Origin: Ashinkailepas kermadecensis
Lineage: Eukaryota > Arthropoda > Thecostraca > Neolepadidae
Length of the DNA stretch: 64,000 nt
Assembly (NCBI GenBank): GCA_034440615.1
Contig: JAOTOM010004389.1
Span: forward strand, 186,001 to 250,000
Direction of reading: 5' to 3'
Shown: piece after piece, positions 11,331-22,700 of the stretch
Layout: each line of letters opens with the position of its first letter
Position numbering within the stretch: position 1 is the stretch's first letter
The notes under the pieces: model-generated
What the model was told of the DNA's origin: nothing
What the model saw: only the letters and a program-made list of their open reading frames with translations
Databases searched by the model: none
Made by a program: the position numbers and the translations under genes

Positions 11331-12040
11331 CCTATGGTATTGGGCGTTGTCCCTATTGCTTCCCCACGTCAAGGACACCTCCCATCGCAAAGATGGACTG
11401 TGACATTTGAGTCGCTCGGCAGTGGTGAACTGCCACCATGCCTGCCTGCTCCCTCCGCACACCCCCGGTGCATACGTCACGAAGTCACTGCGTCATGCAG
11501 CGCGTCGTGTGTAGAATATTGCATCGCATACCCGGCAATGCATGCCATGCTTTCCGTTTGCCTTTGACCGTGCCGTCAGTCGCCGCAATGCGTGTTGTGT
11601 GCGCATCCGAATGGGATCGGTGCGAATCCAATTTATTTCCTGCTTATAATTATCAACATCGACAAGAAACGTGACGTTTTTGGTAACTTGCGCCGATGAC
11701 ACTGGAGGAGACTTTGTTTTTTTTTAAATATACATTTAGAAGCACAGTAAGATTAGCAATGTTAGTTTCCGTTAGTTCAGTAACCGGAGTTAAGGCCCAT
11801 CTTACCGGTTTGTTTGATTTTTTTTCCAGACCAAAGCAGATTCCTTACAGATACCTCTGCAACCGCTCGCATCCACCATTGTGTTCTAAGTCAATACAGT
11901 CATGAGTGAGTACGGCCGAGTGCTGGCGCGCTGCTGCAGGTAAATGTGAGCCACCCGACAACGTCCCGCACCTGCCACGATATTCATACAAAACGTACTA
12001 CAGTCACCATAGAGATTTAGCAGTTCTCTGAACTGCACAC
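11331..12040. other. No recognised gene
   Basis: Mixed composition; ORFs up to 83 codons without motifs. A T-run lies at 11717-11725. Confidence 0.5.
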
Positions 12041-12312
12041 TATGGTACGGTTAAGGATACGGTGTGATAACGTATGGTACGGTAAAGGATACGGTATGAT
12101 AAGGTATGGTACAGTAAAGGATACGGTATGGTACGGTAAAGGATACGATATGGTACGATATGGTATGATAAAGGATACGGTATGGTAAGGTATGGTACGG
12201 TATGATAAGGTATGGTACGGTAATGGAATCGGTATGGTACGTTAAAAGATACGGTATGGTACGGTAAAAGATACGGTATGGTACGGTAAAAGATACGGTA
12301 TGGTAAGGTACC
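12041..12312. repeat. GGTAC/GGTAT-based short tandem repeat
   Basis: Irregular array of 'ACGGTATGGTACGGTAAAGG'-like units built from 5-6-bp blocks; the overall period is about 20-22 bp in the last third. Confidence 0.9.
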
Positions 12313-12529
12313 CTTCGACGGGAGCAGCTAAGATTACCATTCATTTCCCATTATGGCGTTAATCGGCAAACCTCCATATCAGCTGAATACATTTAGCGAA
12401 ATCGGGCATCGTCGGCTTCAGCCCATCCGTCTCTTCGCCTCCGAATCGACCCCGGACAGACACCAGGTGTAGCTACTATTCGCACAAACACATCAACAAA
12501 TCATCTAACCTCTCCAGATGGACTGTAAG

Positions 12530-12862
12530 CAGGCCAGTTTACATCTGACCTCTCCCGAATAAGTGTCAGCTCACCAGTTCACATTTGACCTTTCCATACC
12601 AGGTGTCAGCCAACCAGTTCACACCTGACTTCTTCTGATCCAAGCGTCAGCCGACCAGATCACATCTGACCTCTTCAGACCAGGCGTTAGCCATCAGTTC
12701 ACATCTAACCTCTCCAGACCAGGCGTTAACCATCAGTTCACATCTGACCTCTCCAGACCAGATGTCAGCCGACCAGTTCACACCTGACTTCTTCTGACCC
12801 AAGTGTCAGCTCACCAGTTCACATCTGACCTCTCCAGACGAGGTTCCAACCGACCATTTCCC
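12530..12862. repeat. ~40-bp minisatellite, about eight copies
   Basis: Units begin 'CAGTTCACATCTGACCTCTC' and continue CAGACCAGGCGTTAGCC; unit length varies from 39 to 41 bp and two sequence variants are interspersed. Confidence 0.92.
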
Positions 12863-13630
12863 ATCCCGCCTCAGCGCTTCAGTTCCGATCAGACCCTTGA
12901 TATTTCCCACCAATGCTGAGGAGTGACGAGTGGTGACTGCAGCGTACGGCCACCACTCTGGCATGAATGATGGGCTGTAATACGGAGGTTAAAAGTGGCC
13001 TGCAATATTTTTAAGAGCTTATTATGGTTAAATTCGTCGCAGCATTATACTTCTGGCCCACCAAATATCCCGCAATACGTGCGTGTGAAAGAGGGGGGTG
13101 GGGGGCAAACTAGGCCACCACAGTTCAATAAGTCACTCGACTCCAAAGCACCGCGAACTGCACGGTCTGAGCACCTACAATCTTGCAACACTAGTATACC
13201 ACCGGCTCATCGCCTGCAGCAAAACCAGGCAAACCGCTCCAACATTCTGCACGAGACAAACCCCAAACGTGGCGCCACGGGTCAATGACCGGACGCGACT
13301 CGATAAGTCTTACCTAGCGAATCTCAGGTGCATCAACAATAGAAGAGGTCAATTGAGGTCAATTGTTCAAACCTAGATTACGTTGACAGCCGTGTAGGGG
13401 TTCACTCACCGGGTGGTTACGCGGGGCAGGGCAGGACAGATATGCTTTTATACGTTGGGGGGCTTTAGGGCGCTTCGACCAGAGTTGATCATTCGCCTTT
13501 TATACGTTTAATTACAAGTTCATTTCATTAATAGATTCGTTCACGCTTCCTTCGTAGTAAGCTACGTTATTATATAAAACATATCTATATATGCATGTAC
13601 ATATCACACAATCCCTTAGTGAGTTTGTAT
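12863..13630. other. No recognised gene
   Basis: Only short ORFs without motifs; a G-rich patch lies near 13090-13105. Confidence 0.5.
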
Positions 13631-13633
13631 GAT

Positions 13634-13752
<119 letters not shown>

Positions 13753-13764
13753 ACTTGTAATTGG

Positions 13765-13930
13765 TGTATACCGAGGCCGTTTTCTGTTTGCACACCTGGG
13801 AACCGAGGACGTTGGGTGTATACCGAGGACGTTTTTGACGTCCTCGGTATTCAAACTTCGTCTGAAGCATTGTCAGATGCTTACCAGTCTCCTGCCGGGT
13901 TTTCTCGTTATCCTCGGTTTTCACCATATT
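13765..13930. repeat. ACCGAGGAC-containing repeat with hairpin
   Basis: Five occurrences of ACCGAGGAC or its complement within 160 bp, including an inverted pair at about 13819-13848 (TACCGAGGACGT, 5-nt loop, ACGTCCTCGGTA). The same 9-mer recurs in the 40-bp array at 31.05-31.23 kb, in both cases close to a (GT)n run. Confidence 0.75.
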
Positions 13931-14740
13931 TGTGACCGTGTGTGTCTAGCAAGTGTGTGTGTGTGTACTCTGCAGATAAAGTGTGAGCAAGCTGAAAGAT
14001 TTAGTGATGATCGAATTCATGGTGTGGGACGAATGAGTACTTCCTTCGGTACTTGCTACTTGTCATATGGAAATGCAATTAAATGGAATTAAATTTTGGA
14101 CGAGATGCAACAAAATGAAATTGTACCACATTATTTGTAGTTTTAGCTCAAATACCATGCACTTACAAAATATAAATACAGTTGGGTCGCGTGCCCACGA
14201 CGGGGACAAAGTACAGGCTTGAACGTAGCTCTGTCCACCTCTACACCGGATTGGCGGACGCGACAAGGTCGTGTTTGCAGCGAGGTGCACGTCGCGATCG
14301 TGGTTGCAGCTTACTCAAGTCAGGACAGTATTTGGACAGAATTGAAAGGTGAGTGTTGTTTAGGTGAAACCAACGTAATGTGTTGATGTATTCGGCATTT
14401 GCATTATGCCAGTAGATTCCATGATAGTGGGAGGGGCGGAGTTTTGTGTCTATTTGTGGCTGTTCAAGCACCATCATGGGCTTCATTATATTAGGCCTGT
14501 TCCGGTAAGGAAGATTCTGCCTCCTTGTAGTTTTACGCCTGTTGTTGCGTACCTTGGTGTGAGAGCATGGAATTCGGTGAATATTCATGTCTTCCTTACC
14601 GCTACATCGTGCCGAAATTTTAATTTCGTAACTATATCGCAGGCGGCTCCAGGAGTGGATTCTGGAAGGCACTTCTGACATACTATTGGAAAGCTTAGGA
14701 AGAGGAAGTGCATTTGTATATTCTTTTTCACAAACAGCAC
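13931..14740. other. No recognised gene; 178-codon minus ORF
   Basis: Minus ORF 14777-14241 has no low-complexity bias and no motif that I can name. Its upstream part overlaps the palindromic arm of the neighbouring MITE. It could be a chance ORF or a decayed element. Confidence 0.35.
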
Positions 14741-14990
14741 GAGCGGTGTATTCACACCGAATTTGGCGTGAATACACCTTTAGGTAGCCTTCAAGTATTA
14801 CCCCTCACACGTTCTTTATATCAACAAGGTATTTAAGTCATTGTTAGCGGACTACCGGTCAGTTGTTGGTTACTTAAATATTAAATAAGATTAAATATAA
14901 GCAATTAAATGCATATTATGAAATTTAATATAATCAAATAAGATTGCCTAAAGGTGTATTAACACCAAATTCGGTGTGATTACACATCTT
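14741..14990. mobile_element. Foldback-type MITE with palindromic 40-bp inverted arms
   Basis: The left arm (14741-14785) and right arm (14948-14990) are inverted copies over about 42 bp with four to five mismatches; both include 'CACACCGAATTTGG' (or its complement) and AATACACCTTTAGG. Each arm is itself nearly palindromic (GTGTATTCACACC...GGCGTGAATACAC). The 160-bp interior is very AT-rich and non-coding. No target-site duplication could be fixed. Non-autonomous; the transposase family is unknown. Confidence 0.8.
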
Positions 14991-15349
14991 GTGATGTAAG
15001 TGAAATTGGCCTCTGGTTGTTCAGCGACCATAATTTTTAATGCAACTGTTCATACCACCTTACTTATCTGCTGAAATGCTTATTTTGAGCCTAATATGTC
15101 AATGGCGGATCCAAGGGATCCCATAATTGGCGCAATATGTTTTTTTTAATAAAGCAGTATCAATTACGTTAACATCAAAATGATGGCGGAGTGGCCCAGG
15201 TCCTTATGTTCGGAACATATTTCATAGCATTATGAATGTGGATGCTAAAGCCACATTCAGTCAAAGCAATCCACGGCAGTTAGAGGCGCAGACAAGGCGG
15301 CACCACCTCTGCACCCATTAGCACTAAACAATACACCCTATGAAGCGAT

Positions 15350-15515
15350 ATGTTGAGATTTTCACCACGCGAAACCATACATTTTCAGAGCGCTCTGCGC
15401 CGGAAGCTTTCAGCACGTTATTATTATTATTTTTTTTTTTTTTTGGGGGGGGGGGTTCGCCCCGTCCCTTGGGAAAATCTTGACTGCGCCACTGTGAGCA
15501 GTTGTTATTTTTCTC
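15350..15515. repeat. Dispersed repeat, copy 1 (TTTTCACCACGCGAAACC family)
   Basis: Contains 'GATTTTCACCACGCGAAACC', then an A/T run and a G10 run followed by TTCGCCCCGTCCC and 'GGAAAATCTTGACTGCGCCA'. The same order of blocks recurs at 29255-29395, so this is a dispersed repeat of about 150 bp. Class unknown. Confidence 0.6.
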
Positions 15516-17930
15516 GTCATATGGGATTCGAGGGTTAGGTCTTTGGATAGAGGGTTTTGTAACAATAACTCAGCTAGGCAGACTCTAAAATGTTTCTCGA
15601 GAGCCTAAGCTAATGATATTGATAATCCAGCAGCATATCCAGGGAGGTTAAGGGGATCATGTCTCCCCACCAATTTTGAATGAAGATTTGCACTAGAATG
15701 AAATTTTCTCGAAATCTAAGAACATTTTATGAGATATATTGTCTTAAACAGACCCGAAGCATGCTCATGTCTAATGAGGTTTCTTCCAAATCGGATATTT
15801 GTAATTGCTCCCCATGCAAGACTTCTAGATCGGCGGCCTCTGTGGGTGTTAGGCTAGAAGGGGAGTAGAGTATTAGCATTAGGCTAGAGGGGATTCGGAT
15901 TGTAGAGTAGTGGTATGTGTGTTATAACAGTATCAGTCATTGCAGAAGTTAACGATGTAAGCAGTGGTAGGTCGGAGAAAACTGCAGAAGCATGCAAGAC
16001 CCTGAGTGGCAGCATAGTTGACACTGGGACTAGATGTATGGTGACATGATTCCTTCAATCCTCCAATCCTCCAATGGTGGGAGCGAGTACCGAGTGGTAC
16101 TCAAGGGCCTGGGGGTTAATGATGGGATAACTGGGCTTTGTCTGAAGGGGTTGACGTTCGTATACTTGCGGGGATGACTCTTGTGGCAAAGTAGACAGTA
16201 CATTTTGATTTTGGTTGGATAGTATATTGATAGTAGATGCTCGCCTTAAATGGGCTTCATTTGATCTGAAAGTGAGTAGAGCTGCTAAACAGGGATACGG
16301 AGAGAATTTTGTTCAGGGGCACCCAATCAAAACGCATCATGAAACAGAGGCTGCTTTTAGCGCGGAACATTCTGTTTTGGCCTTGTGAAAATCTCAAAAT
16401 CGCTTCCAACTATTGTATTTGTTTGCTCCTAAGGACGGGGTGGGGCCGGGCCCGCGCTTGGCTGTGCCTTTGCTGCTAAATAGTAGGTGTGAGGAGCTCC
16501 TACGAAGCTTTCCTTGGTCAGGAGACTAGGCAGGTTGTGGGGGTGGGGTGGAAAAAGCGTAAGGCTAGCAAAGAAAAACATATATTGTCAGTCATGCTTT
16601 TACACAAATCTCAGAAGTGTTAGGAACAAGATTATGAAAATCAAATACGTGGCATCTGACGAGCCTTTCCGGTTCTAATGGAGACCAGTCGGAGGGCAGG
16701 GCGATACCAACCACTCCCCCTGACATGCTTTCAGTTCCTATCATTTTGTTATTCCAATGCAGTAGCGTATTTGAAATCAGCCGAGAAGGCGGGGGTTGCC
16801 AACCCGAATTTTCGAAATGAAGGCTGTTGAATGGGGGTAATATAGCATACAAAGATGATGCTAAAGAATACAAAATTGCAACATGACCTAACCTAACCTA
16901 GCCTGGCATCCCATATCAGGATTTTTTTAAATGGTAAAATACAAACAATCTTTCGTTCTTAAAAGCATCGATTTAAAAACCCAACGTAATTGAACCATTT
17001 TTGTAAAATTTCAAACCCAATTTAGAATATTTCCTAAATAAAAAATGATAACCTTACTTAGCCTAACCAATCCTGGCTCTTTTGTTTGCTTCATGGAGGT
17101 AAAATGTATGGAAGCTTACCTCGTGAATACCCTAAAGCGCAATAATACCGATTGCCTTCCCAATGCTATTTACAATGCTATACCCCTGAAGGGAACTTCT
17201 CCTGCATACTTCAAGGGCATTTTGAAGTTGGCAGCAAAAATAGAATGAAAAAGTATGTAGGTACTTAACGAGGGGGATTATACTTTGCATTCACTCATTC
17301 TGCCCTAGAGAGGTTTTCTGGGCGACATCTGCACTGCAGTTGTGGAACTATCCACATTTTCAGGCATCTATGCGAGGCAAACTTGACCCCGTACACCAGG
17401 CCCCCCAACAGTTGCCCCGTGCGCCATGCATGCCACTGCTGAATGCACAATATGCATGTCCTTGCCGTGACTGTTTCGGTGCGTAGTCTCTTCTGGAAGA
17501 AGAACAACTCACTTTCTGCCGCTCAGAATTCATGCTTGCGCTGCGCTCAGCCCACTTCCGGTGTAGGTTATGGCCACTGTCAGTGACACTAATACCTATG
17601 AGTCACCCGACGTGCTCTTGATTCGACAGATACCTAACCAATCAACTAATCATATTAGTTGCTTTGTTGGCTGAGACGGCAGCCCAGCATCCCCCTTCAG
17701 TTTCCCACTAGCAGCCCACTCGTCGCCCCACCGCTCGGGGTCATGGGTCAGGGCTCTGCAGACGACACCTAACACCTCAGAACTATCAGTACAACTCTGT
17801 TGGGCCCACGTCGGCCTGATGCGACACTCCTGGCCGACCCCAGATAGTACGTCTTACCAAATTATGAACTACGGGTCTCATATGTCAGCGTTTCGCAGCA
17901 CAGGGAGTCACTGGACTCAAAGACCCCATA
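15516..17930. other. No recognised gene
   Basis: Unique-looking, moderately AT-rich sequence with ORFs under 95 codons. A run of CCTAACCTAACCTAGCC (16885-16903) is too short to be an interstitial telomere tract. Confidence 0.5.
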
Positions 17931-18891
17931 TTAACACGCGCACTGGAGGGGGGAGGCGAAATCCGGCCACCCCTCCGGTTTTTCGCAAATAACTCCAGAT
18001 TTTACCTGTCGATATGCGCGATTTTCTGCGTACCTGCTTAGAAATGAACAATGAGTCGCTTAAAGCAAGAAAAATGGAAATCGGCCGATTTTTTTCAAGT
18101 TAGGGACCGTTAAAGTAAAACAATTATAGCGCCAGACCACAAAAATCAGCGCTGATGCGCTTCCCGTATACTCGCAAAGGGGAAGTGTTCTTGGCAACAC
18201 TAGCGAGTTGTTTGATGTATATTTGTATGCTATATAGCTTCAAAGTCATGTTAGGTGACCGAGGTCAAGTCAGGTCAAGTTCATGACAGGTTAATGGAAC
18301 CAAACTTGATCAACTGGAATGTTGTCATAAATGCATTACTGTTTGTAATTTGTACTGTTTGTCATTGCGTTTCCATATTTTATTCATGTACTTTTCCATA
18401 CTTTATTCATGCACTTCACTCCTTTCTTCACGAAGCCGATTGCTCCGAGCTGCCCGACGGAGCAGTCGGGCGGGCGGCCCGGTTCCGGTAACTGGAACAG
18501 GTAACTGACCTGACAAAGTGGTACTACATAGGTGACCTGAGGTCAAATGTTTGGTCTAGCATCTGCATTGCATCATTAGTAATGTCCAAAACATCACGGA
18601 TGCCCATTTTGAGGCATTTAAATACAAACACAGCGATCCATAACGATGACAAGCCAAGCCACACAAAACCAGCAAATTTTGCCAATTTGACCTCATTTGA
18701 CCTTGAAGATATTGACCTAAGGTCATGAAATTTGCACACAATAGAGTTCACTACCGTACCCAATTCACCATGTGAATTTCGTTCCTCCAGCTTTCCTAGG
18801 AGCCGAGATCTTAGGGGGGGGGGCGGGGCGGAATCCGCCCCCCCGCCTCCGGTGCGCATAATTTTCAGAGGCCCTCCAGGGCGCGTGTTAA
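17931..18891 (+). mobile_element. TTAA-flanked non-autonomous DNA transposon, family A copy 1
   Basis: Bounded by TTAA on both sides, with terminal inverted repeats 'CACGCGCACTGGAGG' at the left and the complement of CACGCGCCCTGGAGG at the right. G/C-rich subterminal palindromes (GGCGGAATCCGCC at the right) lie just inside. The 961-bp body encodes no transposase. It contains many nuclear-receptor-type half-sites: AGGTCA/TGACCT, including everted pairs at 18533-18545 (TGACCTGAGGTCA) and 18713-18725 (TGACCTAAGGTCA). A second copy lies inverted at 35723-36657. TTAA targets and short TIRs are typical of piggyBac-like elements, so that assignment is an inference. Confidence 0.9.
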
Positions 18892-19915
18892 ATGATTTAA
18901 AAAAAAAACATAATTCATGATATGATAATCCCATAAAACATAATTTTGCAATAGTTTCACAGCGAAGGAAACAATTTCGTCAGTTAATCATATACACCTG
19001 GTTTCAAATATTCCAGCGATAACATAGATATATCAATTACCAATCACACTTGGTCAATGCAAAATACATGGGAGGAGAGAGCAGCGCCCGGACCCGCTGA
19101 AAATCTTTGAAAAATAATGCAATCATGGGGCTGCACCTTCAGTTCATGGAAGGCATTTCAGGCCTTGGGATCGTAATGTAGATCTACGGCGCACACCTTC
19201 GGACCTTTTTTTGGCTTATTGGGTGGTTAACGACGCACTTTATGCACAATCACGGCTAATAGCGCCACCCACACTATTTCGCCGGTGGGCCGCGGGATTA
19301 GGAAATGTCCCGAGCGGTGCTAGTGTTGAACTCAGAACCTTTGTATCCAGAACTCAACATCCTAACTACTCGGCCATCATCGCGCCTTTCAGACCTTCGG
19401 TACGGATTTTTGTTTTCAGGTCGGGGACATCCTCCATCCATCTGGGGCACCCAGCCAAGCTTTGGGCACACCACTTGTAGGACAGCACTTGTGCCTTCGG
19501 CGCCCTGTGAGCCAGTAAACCGGCCTTTTGCGCCTAAGGGATGGAGGGGCACGACCCAAAGACCCCTACATACGCCAATGTTTGTATGTATAGTAAACCT
19601 GGAATGATTATGGGAGTGAGCTACAAGGTAGAGTGAGCTACAATTTGATATGTCCACAGGTGCACCGGGTCAGATATTCGTCGCTGCATGATGAAGGTTC
19701 CGGTGCACATTTTTCAAATGCATGCCTGCAAGGCATACGTGTTATTTTTCGGACTCGGGAAAGCACTGAATAGCAGGCTATGGTGTCCATGTGTTGCCAC
19801 GTTTGCAATATTGGGGATAAGGACAACAATGTATTCCCTGAGGGGCACTACCTCCCATGACCACCACATGAGCTAGACGATGTCAAAGTCGTCAGCGCTT
19901 CTCATTTTAGTCTTC
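18892..19915. other. No recognised gene
   Basis: An A-run lies directly after the transposon; further on are ORFs up to 119 codons without motifs. Confidence 0.5.
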
Positions 19916-19919
19916 TCAT

Positions 19920-19994
19920 CTAAAATGAGACTTCTTATCGAAGTCTCATTTTAGGGTAGCTGGTTTGACAGCTCTCTGAGAGCTGTCAAACCAG
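19920..19994. repeat. Two adjacent perfect 35-bp hairpins
   Basis: 19920-19954 has 15-bp arms (CTAAAATGAGACTTC and complement) around TTATC. 19960-19994 has 16-bp arms (CTGGTTTGACAGCTCT and complement) around CTG. Both are perfect and only 5 bp apart. A further copy of CTCATTTTAG just upstream can pair alternatively with the first. Confidence 0.9.
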
Positions 19995-20940
19995 GGCTTC
20001 GAAAATGCTTACTCGTTTTGCACATCTATGTGCAGATATTTATCCAAGGAAAACGCAACAATAATTTGGGTGACCATGGGCCAGGTCACAAGATTAGGTG
20101 AGAATAAAAACTAGTTTTCGCTTCCCTGTTTATAATTCCAGCCCAACAATCATAGCGGAATAGCCAGAATATGTTGCAGAGCCCGTTGTCTTCCAAAAAT
20201 GTGCAGTTTCACGTCGCTGTCAGGTCTGGTCACTGGGGTATGCTCCAAAATAGTGAAGGTGGGAAAAGTGAACTAACAAAGTAATGTGTCATATATTTCG
20301 TCACTGCCAGGTGGTAGCTAGAACCTATAGTTTAGTGCTGCGTAGTCTCTGGCTGGGGATCTGTCTTGCTCTAGGATAGTGCTTAACGACAATCCAACTG
20401 TTGCAGGTGACTGCGGCTCTCAACGGCGGCACCGGTCTGCGGTTTGTGGCGGGGAGGGCGGGTACAGGCGGTCTTCGAGTACAGTCGACTTGTCCTAGGC
20501 CGTGTGGGACGAATGAGCACGCATCTGTCCACCAAACTGGGCCCGAGACCGAGCACCGACCGTGCCACCTGTGGGGCACGTGCCTGAGCAACATGTTGTA
20601 AGACACGTGCCGGCGCGGCCAGTCTGGCCGACACGTGCTGCAGTTTATTTAATCAAGAACTGTAAGTGACTGGTACGTTTTGGATGTGTCTTGTTGTAAT
20701 ACATGAAATATTGCTCAAAGCCGTCTGACAACCGTACTTGTGCCCCACAAGTATATTACTGAATTTCCGAAAAGTTTACCTTCGGCGTAACCTTGTGGAG
20801 CGCCTAATGGCCTTTTAACCGGAAAATACCCTTTTTCTCATAACCTCATCTAATGCGTTGACTTTATTGGTGGACGTTCCCTCCCAATTCCCTCGACTCC
20901 ACACATACCAAACGTTAAATAAAATGTGTACACTGGGGAA
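19995..20940. other. No recognised gene
   Basis: Short motif-free ORFs only; 20400-20640 is GC-richer with three overlapping ORFs in competing frames. Confidence 0.45.
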
Positions 20941-20949
20941 GGATATGCT

Positions 20950-21465
20950 GGTGAATGTACCCTCCTACGCATTGCTATTCACCTGGCCTTCCTTCATCCA
21001 GTGAGAATGCTATGCCCTGCCCTTTACTCCAACCCTGCTCATGGTCCGACACCAACTTTTCAGTTCAGTTCGGAAGCGACGAAATTTCAATTTATTTCGG
21101 TGTCGAGGCCCCAGGTGTTACCATCAGTCCTCATCTGAAATTGGACAAGCACATCCCCACAATCGTTCAACGATGTTGCATGCTATTTGTCGGCCTGGCT
21201 AGAATGTGCCACAGGGTGCCAAAGGCACAAAGCGCATGCTCATCGAAGCGACAATCTTTCGGCATGCTCGATACTGCATCGGTGTCTGGGGAAGCTGCAC
21301 TGCGGCGTAGAAAAACCAAAGGCCATCAATGTTAGTGCTCGTATCATGAGTGGCTTAGGCCGACGTGAACATGTGACATCGGTGTTGCGAGAGTTGGGAT
21401 GGAGACGAGTTGATAGCGTACTCAAAAGACATGCCCTTGCGTTGATGCGCTAGCTCCTGACAACA
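20950..21465 (+). pseudogene. LINE reverse transcriptase C-terminal fragment (Jockey/R1-like), decayed
   Basis: Read across frames, 21080-21450 gives 'GVTISPHLKLDKHIPTIVQR', then HARYCIGVWGSC (the 'RYC...W' thumb motif of LINE RTs), then 'SARIMSGLGRREHVTSVLRE' and LGWRRVDSVLKRHALALM. The last block matches the post-RT region shared by many arthropod LINEs. Frame changes near 21250 and 21310 and several stops show it is dead. It is distinct from the CR1-like fragment that starts 330 bp downstream. Confidence 0.75.
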
Positions 21466-21789
21466 CCAAATGCCAAGTCATAAAGGCTTAATAAGAGCCA
21501 CCACAGGGGTCCATCTGGGTTAAGCCTGTCTGGAAAAGGTACTAAAAATGTACATACTCTCACCCTAATCAATCCCTTATCTCAAGTTCCTAGGAAGCTA
21601 TATATCACAGCCTATCTAGCACCAATTCACTTGCTATTGCATAACACACTCCCCTTGTGCTACCATAGACAATCTCATCAGTATCACATCCCGAAGGAAG
21701 GTGCTGAATCCACTGCTAGGTACACCCTATATAAAGTTATAAAGCGCCCAGACTCAATAAGAGACCCAATGGCCCATCCAGTTCAGTCT

Positions 21790-22700
21790 GCAAATGGAAG
21801 ATAATTTAAACCTGAAATGAGCAGGTCTTGCTGCAGAAAGACCTAGACGAGCTTGTGAAGTGGTCAGAAAAATGGCAAATGAAATTTAATTTTGATAAGT
21901 GCAAAATCATGCATGTAGGTAGGCAGCATATCAAGGCTCCATACTTGATGGGTGGCCAAGTATTATCTGTGCCTCAGCAGGAGAAGGACTTAGGTGTTAT
22001 TTTGAACACAAAATTGGGGGCATCAGAACAGACCAAAGAAGCCAGGAAGAAGGCACTAAGAATGCTTGGGGCAATAAATAGGAATGTATCATACAAAAGT
22101 GAGGAAGTCATCAGGAAGCTTTACTGTGCATATGTCAGGCCACATCTGGAATATTGCGTCCAAGCTTGGTCCCCTAGTTATGAAAAAGATTGTTGGCGGT
22201 TAGAGAGAGTATAAAAGAGGGCAACAAAAATGGTGAATGGTATAGGCAACCTGGTATATGAGGAAAGATTGAAGAAACTGAATATGTTTTCACTTAGATA
22301 TACAAGGCTGAGAGGAGATCTAATCGAGGTCTTTAAATTTGTTCATGGTCAGGAACAGGGTTATCTCAGGGAACTGTTTGAATTTAACAGAAATGATGCA
22401 ATTCGAGGTCATAGATTCAAAATTAAAGTTAATCACAGCAGGACAAGGCTAAGACAGTCCTTCTTCACCAACAGGGTAGTAGAACACTGGAACCAGCTGC
22501 CAGAAACCATTGTCAGTAGCAACACACTGAACATCTTCAAGAACAGCATAGACAATCATTATAAGAATAGGGGGGTTGTTTTTCTGTATTCCAGGGAGAG
22601 TTGATCAACACATTTGGTGGACAACTGGTTCAGTGTACAGAGTGCAACCAAGAAGGGCCCTTGTGGCTCATATTTGCACTGATCTTTTATGTCTTTATGT
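21790..22700 (+). pseudogene. CR1/L2-like LINE, 5'-truncated RT end and 3' tail
   Basis: 21828-22604 encodes the end of a CR1/L2-type ORF2: 'LDELVKWSEKWQMKFNFDKC', then KDLGVILNTKL, then 'EVIRKLYCAYVRPHLEYCVQ' with AWSPSYEKD, then YEERLKKLNMFSLRYTRLRG, and a final 'FFTNRVVEHWNQLPETIV' block. The copy begins just after the expected catalytic [F/Y]xDD box, which is absent, as in a typical 5'-truncated insertion. One in-frame TAA at about 22212 replaces the Gln expected before KRATKM; otherwise the frame is intact for 260 codons, so the insertion is fairly young. Its 3' end meets the 3' end of the oppositely oriented LINE near 22700. Confidence 0.92.

Noticed and set aside
10641..11480. 279-codon RQRSVPDVSG-type protein repeat
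   Set aside because: A 20-bp DNA unit gives the same peptide in all frames; no start, splice or codon-bias evidence for coding.
14241..14777. 178-codon minus-strand ORF as a gene
   Set aside because: Runs into a MITE arm and shows no recognisable domain.
16880..16905. Interstitial telomere repeat (CCTAA)n
   Set aside because: Only about three imperfect units of arthropod-type TTAGG complement; too short.
18255..18934. ORFs inside the TTAA element as a transposase
   Set aside because: Short, motif-free and not conserved in the inverted copy at 35.7 kb.
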